Below are positions 26,245 to 35,365 of a stretch of 64,000 bases of DNA, one piece after another. The position numbers and the translations under genes are program-made. Position 1 is the stretch's first letter, and each line of letters starts with the position of its first letter. The DNA lies in contig NZ_AQXT01000002.1 of assembly GCF_000376805.1 (NCBI RefSeq), positions 2,914,001-2,978,000 of the forward strand, given 5' to 3'. A model generated the notes under the pieces. That model was given only the letters and a program-made list of their open reading frames with translations. It ran no database searches and was not told the origin of the DNA. Source of the stretch: Henriciella marina DSM 19595. GTDB taxonomy: Bacteria > Pseudomonadota > Alphaproteobacteria > Caulobacterales > Hyphomonadaceae.

Positions 26245-27229
26245 GAATGGCGCGCCTTCCCATCGCGATCCAGATGAAGGCGGGCGCGCCGATCAGCGCC
26301 GCGACAACGCCGAGCTTCAGCTCATTCGTGGTTGGCATGATACGCACGCCAATGTCCGCCAGCACCAGGATGAGCCCGGCCAGCAAAGCAGACGGGACGA
26401 GCGAGCGGGCTGGATCATGGTTCACGAAGGGCCGGATCGTGTGAGGCGCGACGATGCCGACAAAGCCGATGGCGCCCGCAAGGGCGACAGAGCCGCCGGT
26501 CGCGATCCCGGCACCCAGCACGGTCAGAATACGTTGGTTGCGGAGGTTAAGGCCGACGCCGCTTGCAGCTTCTTCGCCGAGCGTGAGCGCCGAAAGCCCC
26601 CGGCGCGAGAGAAGCAGGATGGCGGTGCCTGCGATGAGGAAAGGTGCGGCAAAGCCAAGCTCGCGGAAGCTGCGATTGGCGACGGAGCCGAGCATCCAGT
26701 TGATCATGTCAGACAGGGTGAAAGGGTTCGGCGCGAGGTTCATCAGGAGGCTCATCGCAGCGCCCGCAAAGGACGAAATGCCGACACCGATCAGGATGAG
26801 GGTGACGACCGACCGGGTCTTGATGGCGGCAAGCGCGATGAGGGTGGTTGCGACTAACGCGCCGACGATAGCGGCCAGTGGCAGGATCCATGGCGAGAGG
26901 GCGGCGAGGCCATAATAGATCGAAAAGGTCGCAAAGAGGGAAGCCGAGGCGGAGACACCAAGGACGCCCGGTTCGGCGAGCGGGTTGCGCAGGAGACCCT
27001 GAAGCGCTGCGCCGCTGATGCCGAGGGCTGCGCCGACAAGCAATGCGGCAAGCGCGCGGGGCAGGCGGATCTGCCAGACCACGATCCTGTCACCAGCCTC
27101 GCCGCCGCCAAAGAGCGCGGCGAGCACGCGGTCAGGCGACATGGGTGTGGATCCAAGAAGACAGGCGGCGAATACCGCCAGCAGGCACGCTGCGGCGAGA
27201 CCGGGGATGAGAAGGCGGTGCGCCGTCAA
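26237..27229 (-). CDS. btuC: Cobalamin ABC transporter permease (BtuC-type)
   Basis: 330 residues from a TTG at 27229-27227, which overlaps the btuF stop (TTGA) and has GGGGAGG at 7 bases. A GTG at 27277 is possible but deep inside btuF. FecCD family, about 10 helices: LPRALAALLVGAALGISGAALQ, NPLAEPGVLGVS, IGFVGIVAPHTIRPFVNHD, and PAFIWIAMGRRAIHD at the end. Confidence 0.9.
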   Translation of the reverse strand: MTAHRLLIPGLAAACLLAVFAACLLGSTPMSPDRVLAALFGGGEAGDRIVVWQIRLPRALAALLVGAALGISGAALQGLLRNPLAEPGVLGVSASASLFATFSIYYGLAALSPWILPLAAIVGALVATTLIALAAIKTRSVVTLILIGVGISSFAGAAMSLLMNLAPNPFTLSDMINWMLGSVANRSFRELGFAAPFLIAGTAILLLSRRGLSALTLGEEAASGVGLNLRNQRILTVLGAGIATGGSVALAGAIGFVGIVAPHTIRPFVNHDPARSLVPSALLAGLILVLADIGVRIMPTTNELKLGVVAALIGAPAFIWIAMGRRAIHD

Positions 27230-28074
27230 GATGCGTCCTCCCCTGCCAGAGCTTCGATCGCGTCCATAAGAAACCACGCGCCGCAGGCCGTCCAGGCGCC
27301 CTCGACTGGCACGGTCCTTTCCGGGGTCAGTTGCTCGCGTGCGATGGGGTGGTTCGACGCGCTCCAGATATCGGGCGTGAAGCCGCCGCGACTGGCGAAC
27401 TGGGCCGGAACGACAATGTCGGGCTTTTCGCGTGTCAGACGCTCTAGCGGAAGCGGGTTCCAGCCAGGGGTGTCCTGGTAATTTTGAAGCCCTGCCGCAA
27501 GCAGCATCTCATGCACGAGTGAACCCGGGCCGGAGGTGACGCCGCCGGAGGCCATGTAAAGGGCGGTTTTCTTTTCGCTGCGCTGCTGCACCGCCGCCAG
27601 ACGGCGGCGGAAATCCTCGATCAGACGCGCGCCGCGTTCGGGCTGGCCGAGACCATCGGCCATATGCTCGATCACGCCGGGGATGGAGGTCAGGCCTTCG
27701 CCGTCGATGCTGGACGTCCAGCCGACGTTCAGAACCGGCACGCCCGCCTGTTCAAAGAAGCTTTCTGCGTTTGGCCCGCCGCCATAGGAGCGGACGATGA
27801 GGTCAGGCTTGAGGACAAGAACGCTTTCGGCGTCGGCCCGCACCGTTGGAAACGCTTTGGCCGTTTCGCGCATATAAGAGAAGCTGCCAGTGCCACCGGG
27901 GGAGATCGCCAGGATCTGCTCGGGGTCGGCAAGTTTGAGGACATACTGGTCGGCGCAATAGTCCAGGCTGACGATCCGCATGGGCCGCTCAGCCGCCTGC
28001 TGGGGGGGAGGTGCAGGGGGCTTGCCGCATGCTGTTGCCGCAAGCGCGGCAAGAAGGATCGCCAGCCTGATCAT
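27226..28074 (-). CDS. btuF: Cobalamin-binding periplasmic lipoprotein (BtuF-type)
   Basis: 282 residues. Signal with lipobox LAATACGKPP. Class III substrate-binding fold: MRIVSLDYCADQYVLKLADPEQILAI, VLVLKPDLIVRS, AGVPVLNVGW, LIEDFRRRLAAV. Starts directly after the btuB stop (TAAATG). Confidence 0.88.
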   Translation of the reverse strand: MIRLAILLAALAATACGKPPAPPPQQAAERPMRIVSLDYCADQYVLKLADPEQILAISPGGTGSFSYMRETAKAFPTVRADAESVLVLKPDLIVRSYGGGPNAESFFEQAGVPVLNVGWTSSIDGEGLTSIPGVIEHMADGLGQPERGARLIEDFRRRLAAVQQRSEKKTALYMASGGVTSGPGSLVHEMLLAAGLQNYQDTPGWNPLPLERLTREKPDIVVPAQFASRGGFTPDIWSASNHPIAREQLTPERTVPVEGAWTACGAWFLMDAIEALAGEDAS

Positions 28075-29952
28075 TTATCGCAGCTTCAGGCCGATGAACG
28101 CGCCAGCGCCCGGGCCGCGATACCCGAAGACGTCGGTGACATCCTTATCAAAGAGGTTGCTGCCGCGCAGTGTGATGGCGAGGCGTTCGGTGACAGGAAT
28201 CTCTGCTGTGAGAGAGGCCAGCGTATAGGCGTCCAGGCTCACGCGCCGCGAGGGGAATGACCCGAAGTCGAAGTCATCCTGCTCACCGACATAATCGAGT
28301 GCAGCACCGATGCGCAGGCCGTTATCGTTGACCCGCCAATTGGCGGCGAGGCTTGCCGTATCTGCAGGCACGCGGATTTCGTCACTGCCATCATCGGCTT
28401 CGCTGTCGATGGACGTGAACTGCCCCGAAATGTCGAGACGGTCGGTCGGTGTCCACCTAGCCGCCAATTCGAGCCCCGAGCGCTTGCTGTCGCCCGCCCG
28501 GTTCGCTGCGGTCGACATGAAGGTGGGGGTGAAGGCGGTGTAGATCTCGTCTTCGAGCTCTGCCTCGAAATAGGTGATCGAGGCGGTGAAGCGTTCCCAG
28601 CTCTGGTCCCAGCCGATTTCCCAGCTGGTGGATTTTTCAGGCTGAAGATCAGGATTTCCGATGAAGCTGCCGGGATAGAAGCCGAACAGTTCGGTAAAGG
28701 TCGGGTTCTTGACCCCGGTCCCTGCAGAGGCCCGAAGGCGCCCGCCAAAGCCGAAGCTGTAGGCTGCGCCGGTCCGCCATGTGGCCGCGTCGTCAAAGCG
28801 GCCATCATTGTCGTCGAAGCGTGCGGATGCGTTGGCCGTGAAGGCGTCGATTTCGACGCGGTATTCAGCGGCGAGGCCAGTGGTCTCGAAGCTTTGCGAC
28901 TGGTTCGGATCGCCGAAGGCAAGGTCTGTGGATTGGCGCTCATAGTCTTCGCTCTCATGGTCGACGAGGGCGCTGAGTGTGTGCTGGACCGTGTCATCGC
29001 CGAACGAGACCGAGGGGCTCCAGGAGAGCTTGGTGCGCTGGCCATTGGTTGAGTCTGTGTACGTGCCATCCGCCAGATTGGTGCGGTCGACTTCATTGTA
29101 ATTGGCGCGGAAGATATGATCGAGCGCGCCTGTCTTGCCGGTCAGCGCCGCGCCGAGGATCACCTGTTCGCTTTCGGTTTCGCGGTCGACATTGTTGAGG
29201 AGGCCGTCGAAATCAGTATCGGAATCGAACTGGGAGTCGGCCTCGCGATAGGTGGCGAGCGCGGAAATGTTCCAGTTTTCACCAAGCGCCGCGCCCGCCC
29301 GGGCAAGCACGGTCCGGTTGGACGAGCCGTCCTTTTCGCCATCGAGGCCAGCGCTGTCGACGCCGTCGGTCGTGTAGCCGGAAACGGCCCCGCCAAAGCT
29401 GTAGCGGTCCTCTGCAATGTTGAAGCCTGCGGACCCGTTCAGGGTGTCGCGGGAGCCTGCTTCGATCTCTGCATTGAAACCGCCAGTGTCGGCTGTCTCA
29501 AAAGCGATGACACCGCCGACAGCGTCAGAGCCATAGAGGGAGGATTGCTCGCCGCGCAGAACTTCGACGCGGTCAATATCCAGCCCGGAGAGGAGCCCGA
29601 AATCTGTCTCGCCGGTGACCGGGTCCGAGAACTCGACACCGTCGAGGAAGACAAGCGTGTGATTGGCCTCTGCGCCGCGCACGCGCACCTGCGTCAGCCC
29701 GCCAAGTGAGCCGGAGCGCGAGATGGCGACGCCCGGCACAGCGCGCAGCTGGTCTGCGATAAAGGGCGTGTCGCGGATGGCGAGGTCATCTTCGGTGAGG
29801 ATGGCGACATCTTCGGTCAGCGTGTCTGTGGCAACAGGCTGGAGGCCGGATACGGTGACGGTGTCGAGGCGTCGCTCATCGAGTGTCTGGGCAGAGGTGA
29901 GGGGGGTAAAAGCGATAAGGGCCGAACCGGCCAACAAGGTTAGTCTGAACAT
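28075..29952 (-). CDS. btuB: TonB-dependent cobalamin receptor BtuB
   Basis: 625 residues from the ATG at 29950-29952, with GGAG at 8 bases. Signal peptide ends PLTSAQ. Plug domain: LDTVTVSG TonB box, RDTPFIADQLRAVPGVAISR, VRVRGAEANHTLVFLDGVE, VEVLRGEQSSLYGSDAVGG. The rest is a 22-strand barrel with a calcium-loop-like DSDTDFDG, ending AFIGLKLR. Imports cobalamin across the outer membrane. Downstream of a cobalamin riboswitch. Confidence 0.92.
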   Translation of the reverse strand: MFRLTLLAGSALIAFTPLTSAQTLDERRLDTVTVSGLQPVATDTLTEDVAILTEDDLAIRDTPFIADQLRAVPGVAISRSGSLGGLTQVRVRGAEANHTLVFLDGVEFSDPVTGETDFGLLSGLDIDRVEVLRGEQSSLYGSDAVGGVIAFETADTGGFNAEIEAGSRDTLNGSAGFNIAEDRYSFGGAVSGYTTDGVDSAGLDGEKDGSSNRTVLARAGAALGENWNISALATYREADSQFDSDTDFDGLLNNVDRETESEQVILGAALTGKTGALDHIFRANYNEVDRTNLADGTYTDSTNGQRTKLSWSPSVSFGDDTVQHTLSALVDHESEDYERQSTDLAFGDPNQSQSFETTGLAAEYRVEIDAFTANASARFDDNDGRFDDAATWRTGAAYSFGFGGRLRASAGTGVKNPTFTELFGFYPGSFIGNPDLQPEKSTSWEIGWDQSWERFTASITYFEAELEDEIYTAFTPTFMSTAANRAGDSKRSGLELAARWTPTDRLDISGQFTSIDSEADDGSDEIRVPADTASLAANWRVNDNGLRIGAALDYVGEQDDFDFGSFPSRRVSLDAYTLASLTAEIPVTERLAITLRGSNLFDKDVTDVFGYRGPGAGAFIGLKLR

Positions 29953-30084
29953 AAAAAATGCTCCGCGGGGCGCACCATGGGTGCGCATTACAAGACGAAG
30001 CTGCGCCATGGGGCACAGCTGACGAATTGTCGTGAAACGGAGAAAGCTCCGCCGCCCGCTGGCTTTTCCCGGCCTTGGGCAAAC

Positions 30085-30255
30085 GACGCGATGGCAGGTT
30101 TCCTGGCTCGCCGATCAACGCTTCTGGCCGTCTTCCCGGGGCTTTCACCCCAGTGACATACTGGCCATCAGCTCCTGGCTGACAGTTGCGGGTACAGCAC
30201 CGGATTTGCACCGGCTTCCCTCTTAGCCCCCGGTCAAGGGAGGCACCATCTGCGG
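30085..30255 (-). ncRNA. Cobalamin riboswitch controlling btuBFCD
   Basis: Reading the minus strand, the order of conserved elements is that of the AdoCbl class: GGGAAGCCGGTGCAAATCCG, then CCGCAACTGTCAGCCAGGAG, then GTCACTGGGGTGAAAGCCCC (B12 box region), GGGAAGACGGC, and a closing GAGCCAGGAAACCTGCCATC. It lies 130 bases upstream of btuB. Downstream, CGGAGCTTTCTCCG could form an expression-platform hairpin. High cobalamin would switch btuB off. Confidence 0.93.
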
Positions 30256-30392
30256 CTGGTCATGTTGCAAGTGCGAATGGGTGTCAATAGCGCGAATTTA
30301 TTGCGCCCACTCACCCGTTTGGGTGATGCGGCCCAATTCTGGCCCGCCTAGCATGGCCCCCGGGACCGTAGCTGGGATTTGGGGGGACGCAC

Positions 30393-33300
30393 GTGGACAT
30401 CTTCAGGAAACGACTGAGCACTTTTGCGAGATGGGGCATCCGGGGACTGGGCCTGGCGCTTGGGGCGAGCATGTTTGCGTCCATTGCGCAGGCGGTTCCT
30501 GACCCTACCGTCCCGATAGGTTTCTCGATGAAATTCGTGGATGGTTCGGGAGCAGAGATAACAAGTGTCCCCGCCGGACAGCCGGTGTCACTCGAGTACT
30601 CGTTGGACAACCCCAACGGGACCCTGGTTTCGGTTGTATTTTCGCATCTTTTTCCCACCGGCATGTCAGTTGCGGCAAGCCCGAACCTCTCGGGGAACTG
30701 CCACTCAACTAGCCTGACTGGGGGGGTGGCGATGTCCACCTTGGTTCAGGTCGAGAGCACTATTTCGGAAAACTCATCCTGCAAAGTCGTCGTGGACGTC
30801 GTGATGTCGACGCCGGGGTCTCTTTCAACCTCGACAACTGCGCTGGAGACAGAAATCGGGCCAAGCGGGCCTGCCAGCGCCACGATTGAAGTCTCGAGCC
30901 CTCCCAGCTTCAGCATGTATTATAATCCGACCTCGACGACGAATAACGACAGCGCGACGCTCACTTATTTCATCAACAATGTGTTGAACGGCGTCGAGGC
31001 AACCGGTCTGAATTTCAACCATGCCTTCCAGACTGGTATCAACAGCGTCGAGATTGCGGACCCCGCCAATGCGTCGACAACATGTACAGGTGGAACACTT
31101 ACAGCGGTCGCGGGTGGTACGTCGGTCACCTATACTGGCGGGTCGGTCGGCGCAGGAGCAAGCTGTAGAGTAGATGTGCATGTGAAATCAGATGAGGCGG
31201 GGACGTTCGCTGAGCAGACGGGCGACCTCACATCTTCCCTGGGCAATAGCGGCACGGCGTCTGGCACGCTGACGGTCAGCGACGTCATACTGCCGAAATT
31301 ATTGAATGTTTTCTCGAACGACCGGTCGCCTACTTCCAACGACCTGGTAAGCTTTGATTTTGAGTTCAGCGAACCGATGAGCGAGGCGTCCATAAACGCT
31401 GACGACTTCATCATATCGGGCACGACGGCTACGGCTTCGGTCAGCCAGGTGATAAATTCGGCGCGTTTTCGCGTGGTGCTGTCGGGCGGCAATCTGGCAA
31501 ATGTGAACGGGACGGTTTCCGTCTCGCTGCGGAGTGGTGCCACCGTGAATGACCTGGCGGGCAATGCGTTGGTCAATATCAATGCCACCAACACGAACCA
31601 GAATTCGGTTGAGGTCGTGAACGATAGCACGCAGCCGACACTGGTCGCGTTTGAGCGCCTCAATCCGTTGGATCAGAAGACCGCGGACGACACGCTGGTT
31701 TTCAAGATCAGTTTCAGTGAGCCCGTCAGGAATGTGACCGCAGACAGCTTCAGGATCAATGGCACGAGCGCGACAGGCGCACTCGTCAGCACCAGCAAGG
31801 GCGATCCGGTCGGGAGGCGTGAAGCGTCTGCCTCGTTCATCCTGGGCAGTCCATCAAAAGATGGTCCCGTGATGGGGGACTTGGAAGGTCTTGCCGGGCA
31901 GGAGTTCACCCTGACAGTGTCCGGCGGCGACCTTGCCGACCTGAATGGCGAAGTCAGTCTTGATCTGGCGGCGCCGATCGTGCCCACGGAATTTAGCACG
32001 TTCAGCATGGACGGGCCGCCTCCCATGGTGCGTTTCGGTATAACTGACTTTTCAGGCAATCCGCTTGTCCAGGCAGAACCTGCAACCGACGAGAGCTATT
32101 CTGTTTACAATGGCGACCTGGTCCTGAACTCGATTAAACGTAGGGCGCCAGAGACAGAGACGACCGACGCTGACGAGCTGGAATGGGATTTTCAGTTCAG
32201 CGCGCTGTCGCGTGACTTCGCGCTAACAGCGGATAACTTCACGCTAACGGGAACAACTGCGACCCTATCGGTCACACGCTATTCCATCGGCTTTTACGTC
32301 AAGGCTTCGGGCGGTGATCTGGCGGCGCTCAATGGTGATGTCACAATCGCCCTGAAAGCCGGCATCACCGATGGTTTCGGCAATACCCTCCAAGGGCCGA
32401 CCGGTGCGAACGAAAACAGCTATAAAGTTCAGAACGACGCGACCATTGAGGATGGCGCGCCGCCGGTTCTCAGCATCAATCTGCCGGGGACGGAGACGAC
32501 CAAGGCCTTCGATGCAGTCTTCAAATTCAATGAGGCTGTAACCGGGTTCGAGCTGGCCGACATCACGGTCGCCAATGGCGTTGCAAGTGAGTTCACAGTG
32601 ACGAGCGCTTCTGAATACAAGGCGCTGATCACCCCTCAGGCACCGGGAACGGTAACGATCAGCGTGGCCGCAGCGGCCGCGAACGATACAGCCGGAAATG
32701 CGAGCGGCGCCCAGAGCGCGGCAATCGAAGCCGTGTCCAGTACGCCTGAAGTATCGGTGGTCCTCTCGTCTGAAACAGCAGATCCGGGCGCCGTTGTCGC
32801 AGCGGCGACGATTTCGAACCCGGGGTCCGAACCTCTGCCGTTTACAGCGTCCGTCGACGTGCCATGGATCGATATCACGCCAACGACGGGCACGATCTCT
32901 CCGCTTGGTACGTTTGATATCTCGGTCAGCCTGAATGACGGCGTAAATGAGCTGCAGGCTGGTGACTATCGCGGCACCGTTACCGTTGTGGTTGGCTCTG
33001 CGCCGGTGGCTTCGGCCGGTTTCTCTGGCGGCGCTGACGGTCAGCCTGTCCAGTCCGGCGGGTCCGGCGGCAATCCACTTGCTGTCGGTCTGAGTGCGGG
33101 AACAATCCTTGTGGAGTTGCCAGTGAATGTTGCGATCCAGCAGCGTTTCGGGAACGTCCAACTGGTCACGACGACGCCGTCCGGTGTCTCTGGCGAAGCG
33201 AGCTTCACCTACACTTCCGACGTTCCGGCGTTTAACAATCTGACGCTGTCGACGAGCGGCAATACCGCCAATGCAAGCAGCGGATCGATCCTGTTTGGCA

Positions 33301-34670
33301 GCTATGCGATCACGCAATCGGCGCCTCTAGGCTGGCGGGTGAAGAACTTCGATTGTTCCGGCGATGTTGATGGGGGGACCCAATATGACGCGGCAACAGC
33401 CACAGCGACGATCGACGTCGACCCGGGCGAGAACATCGTCTGCGTCTATGAAAATGTCCGCGACGAAGATGCGGTTCGCCTCGCCACCCAGAGGGCCATC
33501 CGGAACTTTATGGTCCGCCGGGCCGACCGGATCGTTGACGCTGCGCCAGACCTTTCGCGCCGGTTCACCGAGCGCCTGTCCAACCAGCGCGGAGGCATGT
33601 CCGCCAATGTGGCCGGGACGGGCTTTTACCAGATGAACGTCAGCGCATCACTGGCGGGCATGCGCAATCAGGCAGCCGCCGAAGAGGCCAATAGCCGCGC
33701 CAGATACAACACTACCGAAATACCGTTCATGGATGGCTGGGACATCTGGCTGGCGGCCGAAATCTCCGGCATCTCCGACGACCGCGCAGGCGAGCGGGCG
33801 AGCACCGACTTTGCCATGGGCCAGCTGGGCGTCGATTACCTCCTGAAGGACAACCTCATCATCGGCGCGATGGCGCAATATGACTGGATGGACGATCAGG
33901 CGCGCGAAGTGTTCGCTAATGCGGGGGCTGTTCGCGGGGCGCAGGTTCAGGGGGAAGGCTGGATGGCCGGGCCATATGCGGTCTGGAATATCAAGGACAC
34001 ACTCGTCCTCGACGTCTCTGCCACCTATGGCGAATCCGATAACCGGGTGAACCCGCTGGGGCTTTACAGCGACGACTTCGATACCGAACGGTTCATGCTG
34101 CGCGCGAACCTGACGGGCGAGTTCCGCTCAGGTCCGTGGAGCCTGCGCCCGCAGGCAGGTATCACCCATTTCGAGGAGAGCCAGGACGCCTATACCGACA
34201 GCCTTGGCATAGCCATTCCGGGCCAGAACATCACGCTCGGACGTCTGCGCGCAGGCCCGGAAGTTTCCTGGCGCGGCGAGACCGATGGGGGTGGCTGGCT
34301 AGAGGTCAGCGGCGCCGTTCGCGCGGTCTGGGACTATGATAGCGCCGACCTTCTGACCGAGTCGGGCCAGTTGACGAGCGGAGGCCGGGACATGCGCGCC
34401 GATGCCGAGATCGGCTTTGCAGCCCAGACCAAATGGGGACCACTGATCCGGTTTGAGTTTGGCCACTCCGGGCTCGGTGTGAGCGACTATGAGGCGCAAA
34501 CGGCGCGACTGGAAATCCGCGTGCCGTTTGGCGCGGCTGGCACCGTGTCCGGCATGATGCCTCTTGCCGCTTCAGGAATGGGTGCCGCTTCCGGTTGCGG
34601 TATCCCGGGCGGCGGGATCCATAGCACCTTCGCCAGCCAGCGCGGCTGCGGGACGTCCATGCTTCAGTAG
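30393..34670 (+). CDS. Large autotransporter with Ig-like passenger repeats
   Basis: 1425 residues from a GTG with GGGGGG at 6 bases. Signal peptide ends SIAQAV. Residues ~30-300: two DUF11-like surface domains with disulfide candidates (NLSGNC...SSCKV; TTCTGG...ASCRV). Residues ~305-690: three Ig-like repeats with matching F-x-F-S-E-P and SGGDLA-x-LNG motifs. Then a Big_12-like domain (~695-785), a BACON-like segment, and a prealbumin-like domain (ITQSAPLGWRVKNFDCSG). The autotransporter barrel runs ~1113-1379, closing LEIRVPF. A 46-residue tail follows the barrel. Likely an adhesin. Isolated: riboswitch-controlled genes upstream on the other strand, terminator downstream. Confidence 0.85.
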   Translation: MDIFRKRLSTFARWGIRGLGLALGASMFASIAQAVPDPTVPIGFSMKFVDGSGAEITSVPAGQPVSLEYSLDNPNGTLVSVVFSHLFPTGMSVAASPNLSGNCHSTSLTGGVAMSTLVQVESTISENSSCKVVVDVVMSTPGSLSTSTTALETEIGPSGPASATIEVSSPPSFSMYYNPTSTTNNDSATLTYFINNVLNGVEATGLNFNHAFQTGINSVEIADPANASTTCTGGTLTAVAGGTSVTYTGGSVGAGASCRVDVHVKSDEAGTFAEQTGDLTSSLGNSGTASGTLTVSDVILPKLLNVFSNDRSPTSNDLVSFDFEFSEPMSEASINADDFIISGTTATASVSQVINSARFRVVLSGGNLANVNGTVSVSLRSGATVNDLAGNALVNINATNTNQNSVEVVNDSTQPTLVAFERLNPLDQKTADDTLVFKISFSEPVRNVTADSFRINGTSATGALVSTSKGDPVGRREASASFILGSPSKDGPVMGDLEGLAGQEFTLTVSGGDLADLNGEVSLDLAAPIVPTEFSTFSMDGPPPMVRFGITDFSGNPLVQAEPATDESYSVYNGDLVLNSIKRRAPETETTDADELEWDFQFSALSRDFALTADNFTLTGTTATLSVTRYSIGFYVKASGGDLAALNGDVTIALKAGITDGFGNTLQGPTGANENSYKVQNDATIEDGAPPVLSINLPGTETTKAFDAVFKFNEAVTGFELADITVANGVASEFTVTSASEYKALITPQAPGTVTISVAAAAANDTAGNASGAQSAAIEAVSSTPEVSVVLSSETADPGAVVAAATISNPGSEPLPFTASVDVPWIDITPTTGTISPLGTFDISVSLNDGVNELQAGDYRGTVTVVVGSAPVASAGFSGGADGQPVQSGGSGGNPLAVGLSAGTILVELPVNVAIQQRFGNVQLVTTTPSGVSGEASFTYTSDVPAFNNLTLSTSGNTANASSGSILFGSYAITQSAPLGWRVKNFDCSGDVDGGTQYDAATATATIDVDPGENIVCVYENVRDEDAVRLATQRAIRNFMVRRADRIVDAAPDLSRRFTERLSNQRGGMSANVAGTGFYQMNVSASLAGMRNQAAAEEANSRARYNTTEIPFMDGWDIWLAAEISGISDDRAGERASTDFAMGQLGVDYLLKDNLIIGAMAQYDWMDDQAREVFANAGAVRGAQVQGEGWMAGPYAVWNIKDTLVLDVSATYGESDNRVNPLGLYSDDFDTERFMLRANLTGEFRSGPWSLRPQAGITHFEESQDAYTDSLGIAIPGQNITLGRLRAGPEVSWRGETDGGGWLEVSGAVRAVWDYDSADLLTESGQLTSGGRDMRADAEIGFAAQTKWGPLIRFEFGHSGLGVSDYEAQTARLEIRVPFGAAGTVSGMMPLAASGMGAASGCGIPGGGIHSTFASQRGCGTSMLQ

Positions 34671-34696
34671 AGTAGCTCGATGAAAGATCGGGTTGA

Positions 34697-34731
34697 GGGC
34701 CGGCAGGCGTTACGTCTGCCGGCCCTTTTTT
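34697..34731 (+). terminator. Strong intrinsic terminator of the autotransporter gene
   Basis: GGGCCGGCAG (34697-34706) pairs with CTGCCGGCCC (34716-34725), extendable through inner pairs of the loop and an outer A-T, followed by six T. Classic factor-independent terminator 26 bases after the stop. Confidence 0.95.
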
Positions 34732-34853
34732 ATTCTGCGCGGCAATGGCGGGCGCTCAGCGGGCGTCGCCAGGCTTTGCGTATCCGGGACCAAAAAGCTT
34801 GCGACAAAAACCATAACGTGTTCTAAAAAAAGAAAACGAAGAGGGAGGTCGAA

Positions 34854-35096
34854 ATGGCCAATAGCAATCTTTCGGTCGTCAGGAAGTCCATCCTGCCGCA
34901 AGCTGGCGATTCCTGGGCGTCGATCGCCCAGCGGGAGCTGTTGGATCTCAGCGAGAAGGATGGCGTCGCCAGCCTGCAAAGCTGGAACCTTCATGTCTTC
35001 ATGCGAGCACCGGCGCCCGACGATAGCCCGCGCGCAGGCAATCCTGTCCTGCCCAGCGATGTCATCTTCGTAGAGCCACCGCTTGCTGGCAAATGA
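34854..35096 (+). CDS. Small unknown protein, LysM-like pattern
   Basis: 80 residues, no signal peptide, preceded by GGGAGGTCGAA before ATG. I do not recognise a named family. The pattern L-P-Q-A-G-D-S-W-A-S-I-A-Q-R-E at 14-28, then SWNLHV at ~43-48 and VLPSDVIFVEPP at ~65-76, is similar to the start and end of a LysM domain (G-D-S/T-L-x-x-I-A, then L-x-x-G-x-x-L-x-I-P), but in a cytoplasmic protein. First gene of the coupled five-gene operon, overlapping the next by ATGA. A non-catalytic subunit or substrate carrier is possible. Confidence 0.7.
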   Translation: MANSNLSVVRKSILPQAGDSWASIAQRELLDLSEKDGVASLQSWNLHVFMRAPAPDDSPRAGNPVLPSDVIFVEPPLAGK

Positions 35097-35365
35097 GCGC
35101 GGCAACCATCCACCATGTTGAGGTCGCCGCTGCCCATGATGGCATCGCTGAGCTCAATGTGACGCTGGAATACGAAAATGGCGGACGCGCGCTCATCACG
35201 CTCGATGAATACGCCACCCGCATCCTGATGCAGTCGACAGGCGTCGACGATCCGGAAGACTTGACCGGCAAGGGCTGGGAGCATGTGCGCGACGCGCTCG
35301 CCGCCTCGTCTGCCCGCTATTTGAACGACCAAACCTCAGACCAAAGGGAAAATTCCCATGTATGA
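35093..35365 (+). CDS. Small unknown acidic protein
   Basis: 90 residues, family unknown to me. Two halves: beta-rich (IAELNVTLEYENGGRALITLDEYATRIL) and helical (DLTGKGWEHVRDALAASSARYLN). The start overlaps the preceding stop (ATGA) and its last codons overlap the amidohydrolase start by 8 bases, so the three are made together. No signal peptide or membrane segment. The strict coupling suggests a complex with a neighbour. Confidence 0.7.
   Translation: MSAATIHHVEVAAAHDGIAELNVTLEYENGGRALITLDEYATRILMQSTGVDDPEDLTGKGWEHVRDALAASSARYLNDQTSDQRENSHV

Noticed and set aside
29953-30009. Upstream in-frame extension of btuB
   Set aside because: It lies in the riboswitch leader; the ATG at 29952 has a well-placed GGAG and a proper signal peptide.
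32265-33317. 350-codon leftward frame inside the autotransporter gene
   Set aside because: Arg-rich low-complexity translation typical of an antisense shadow.
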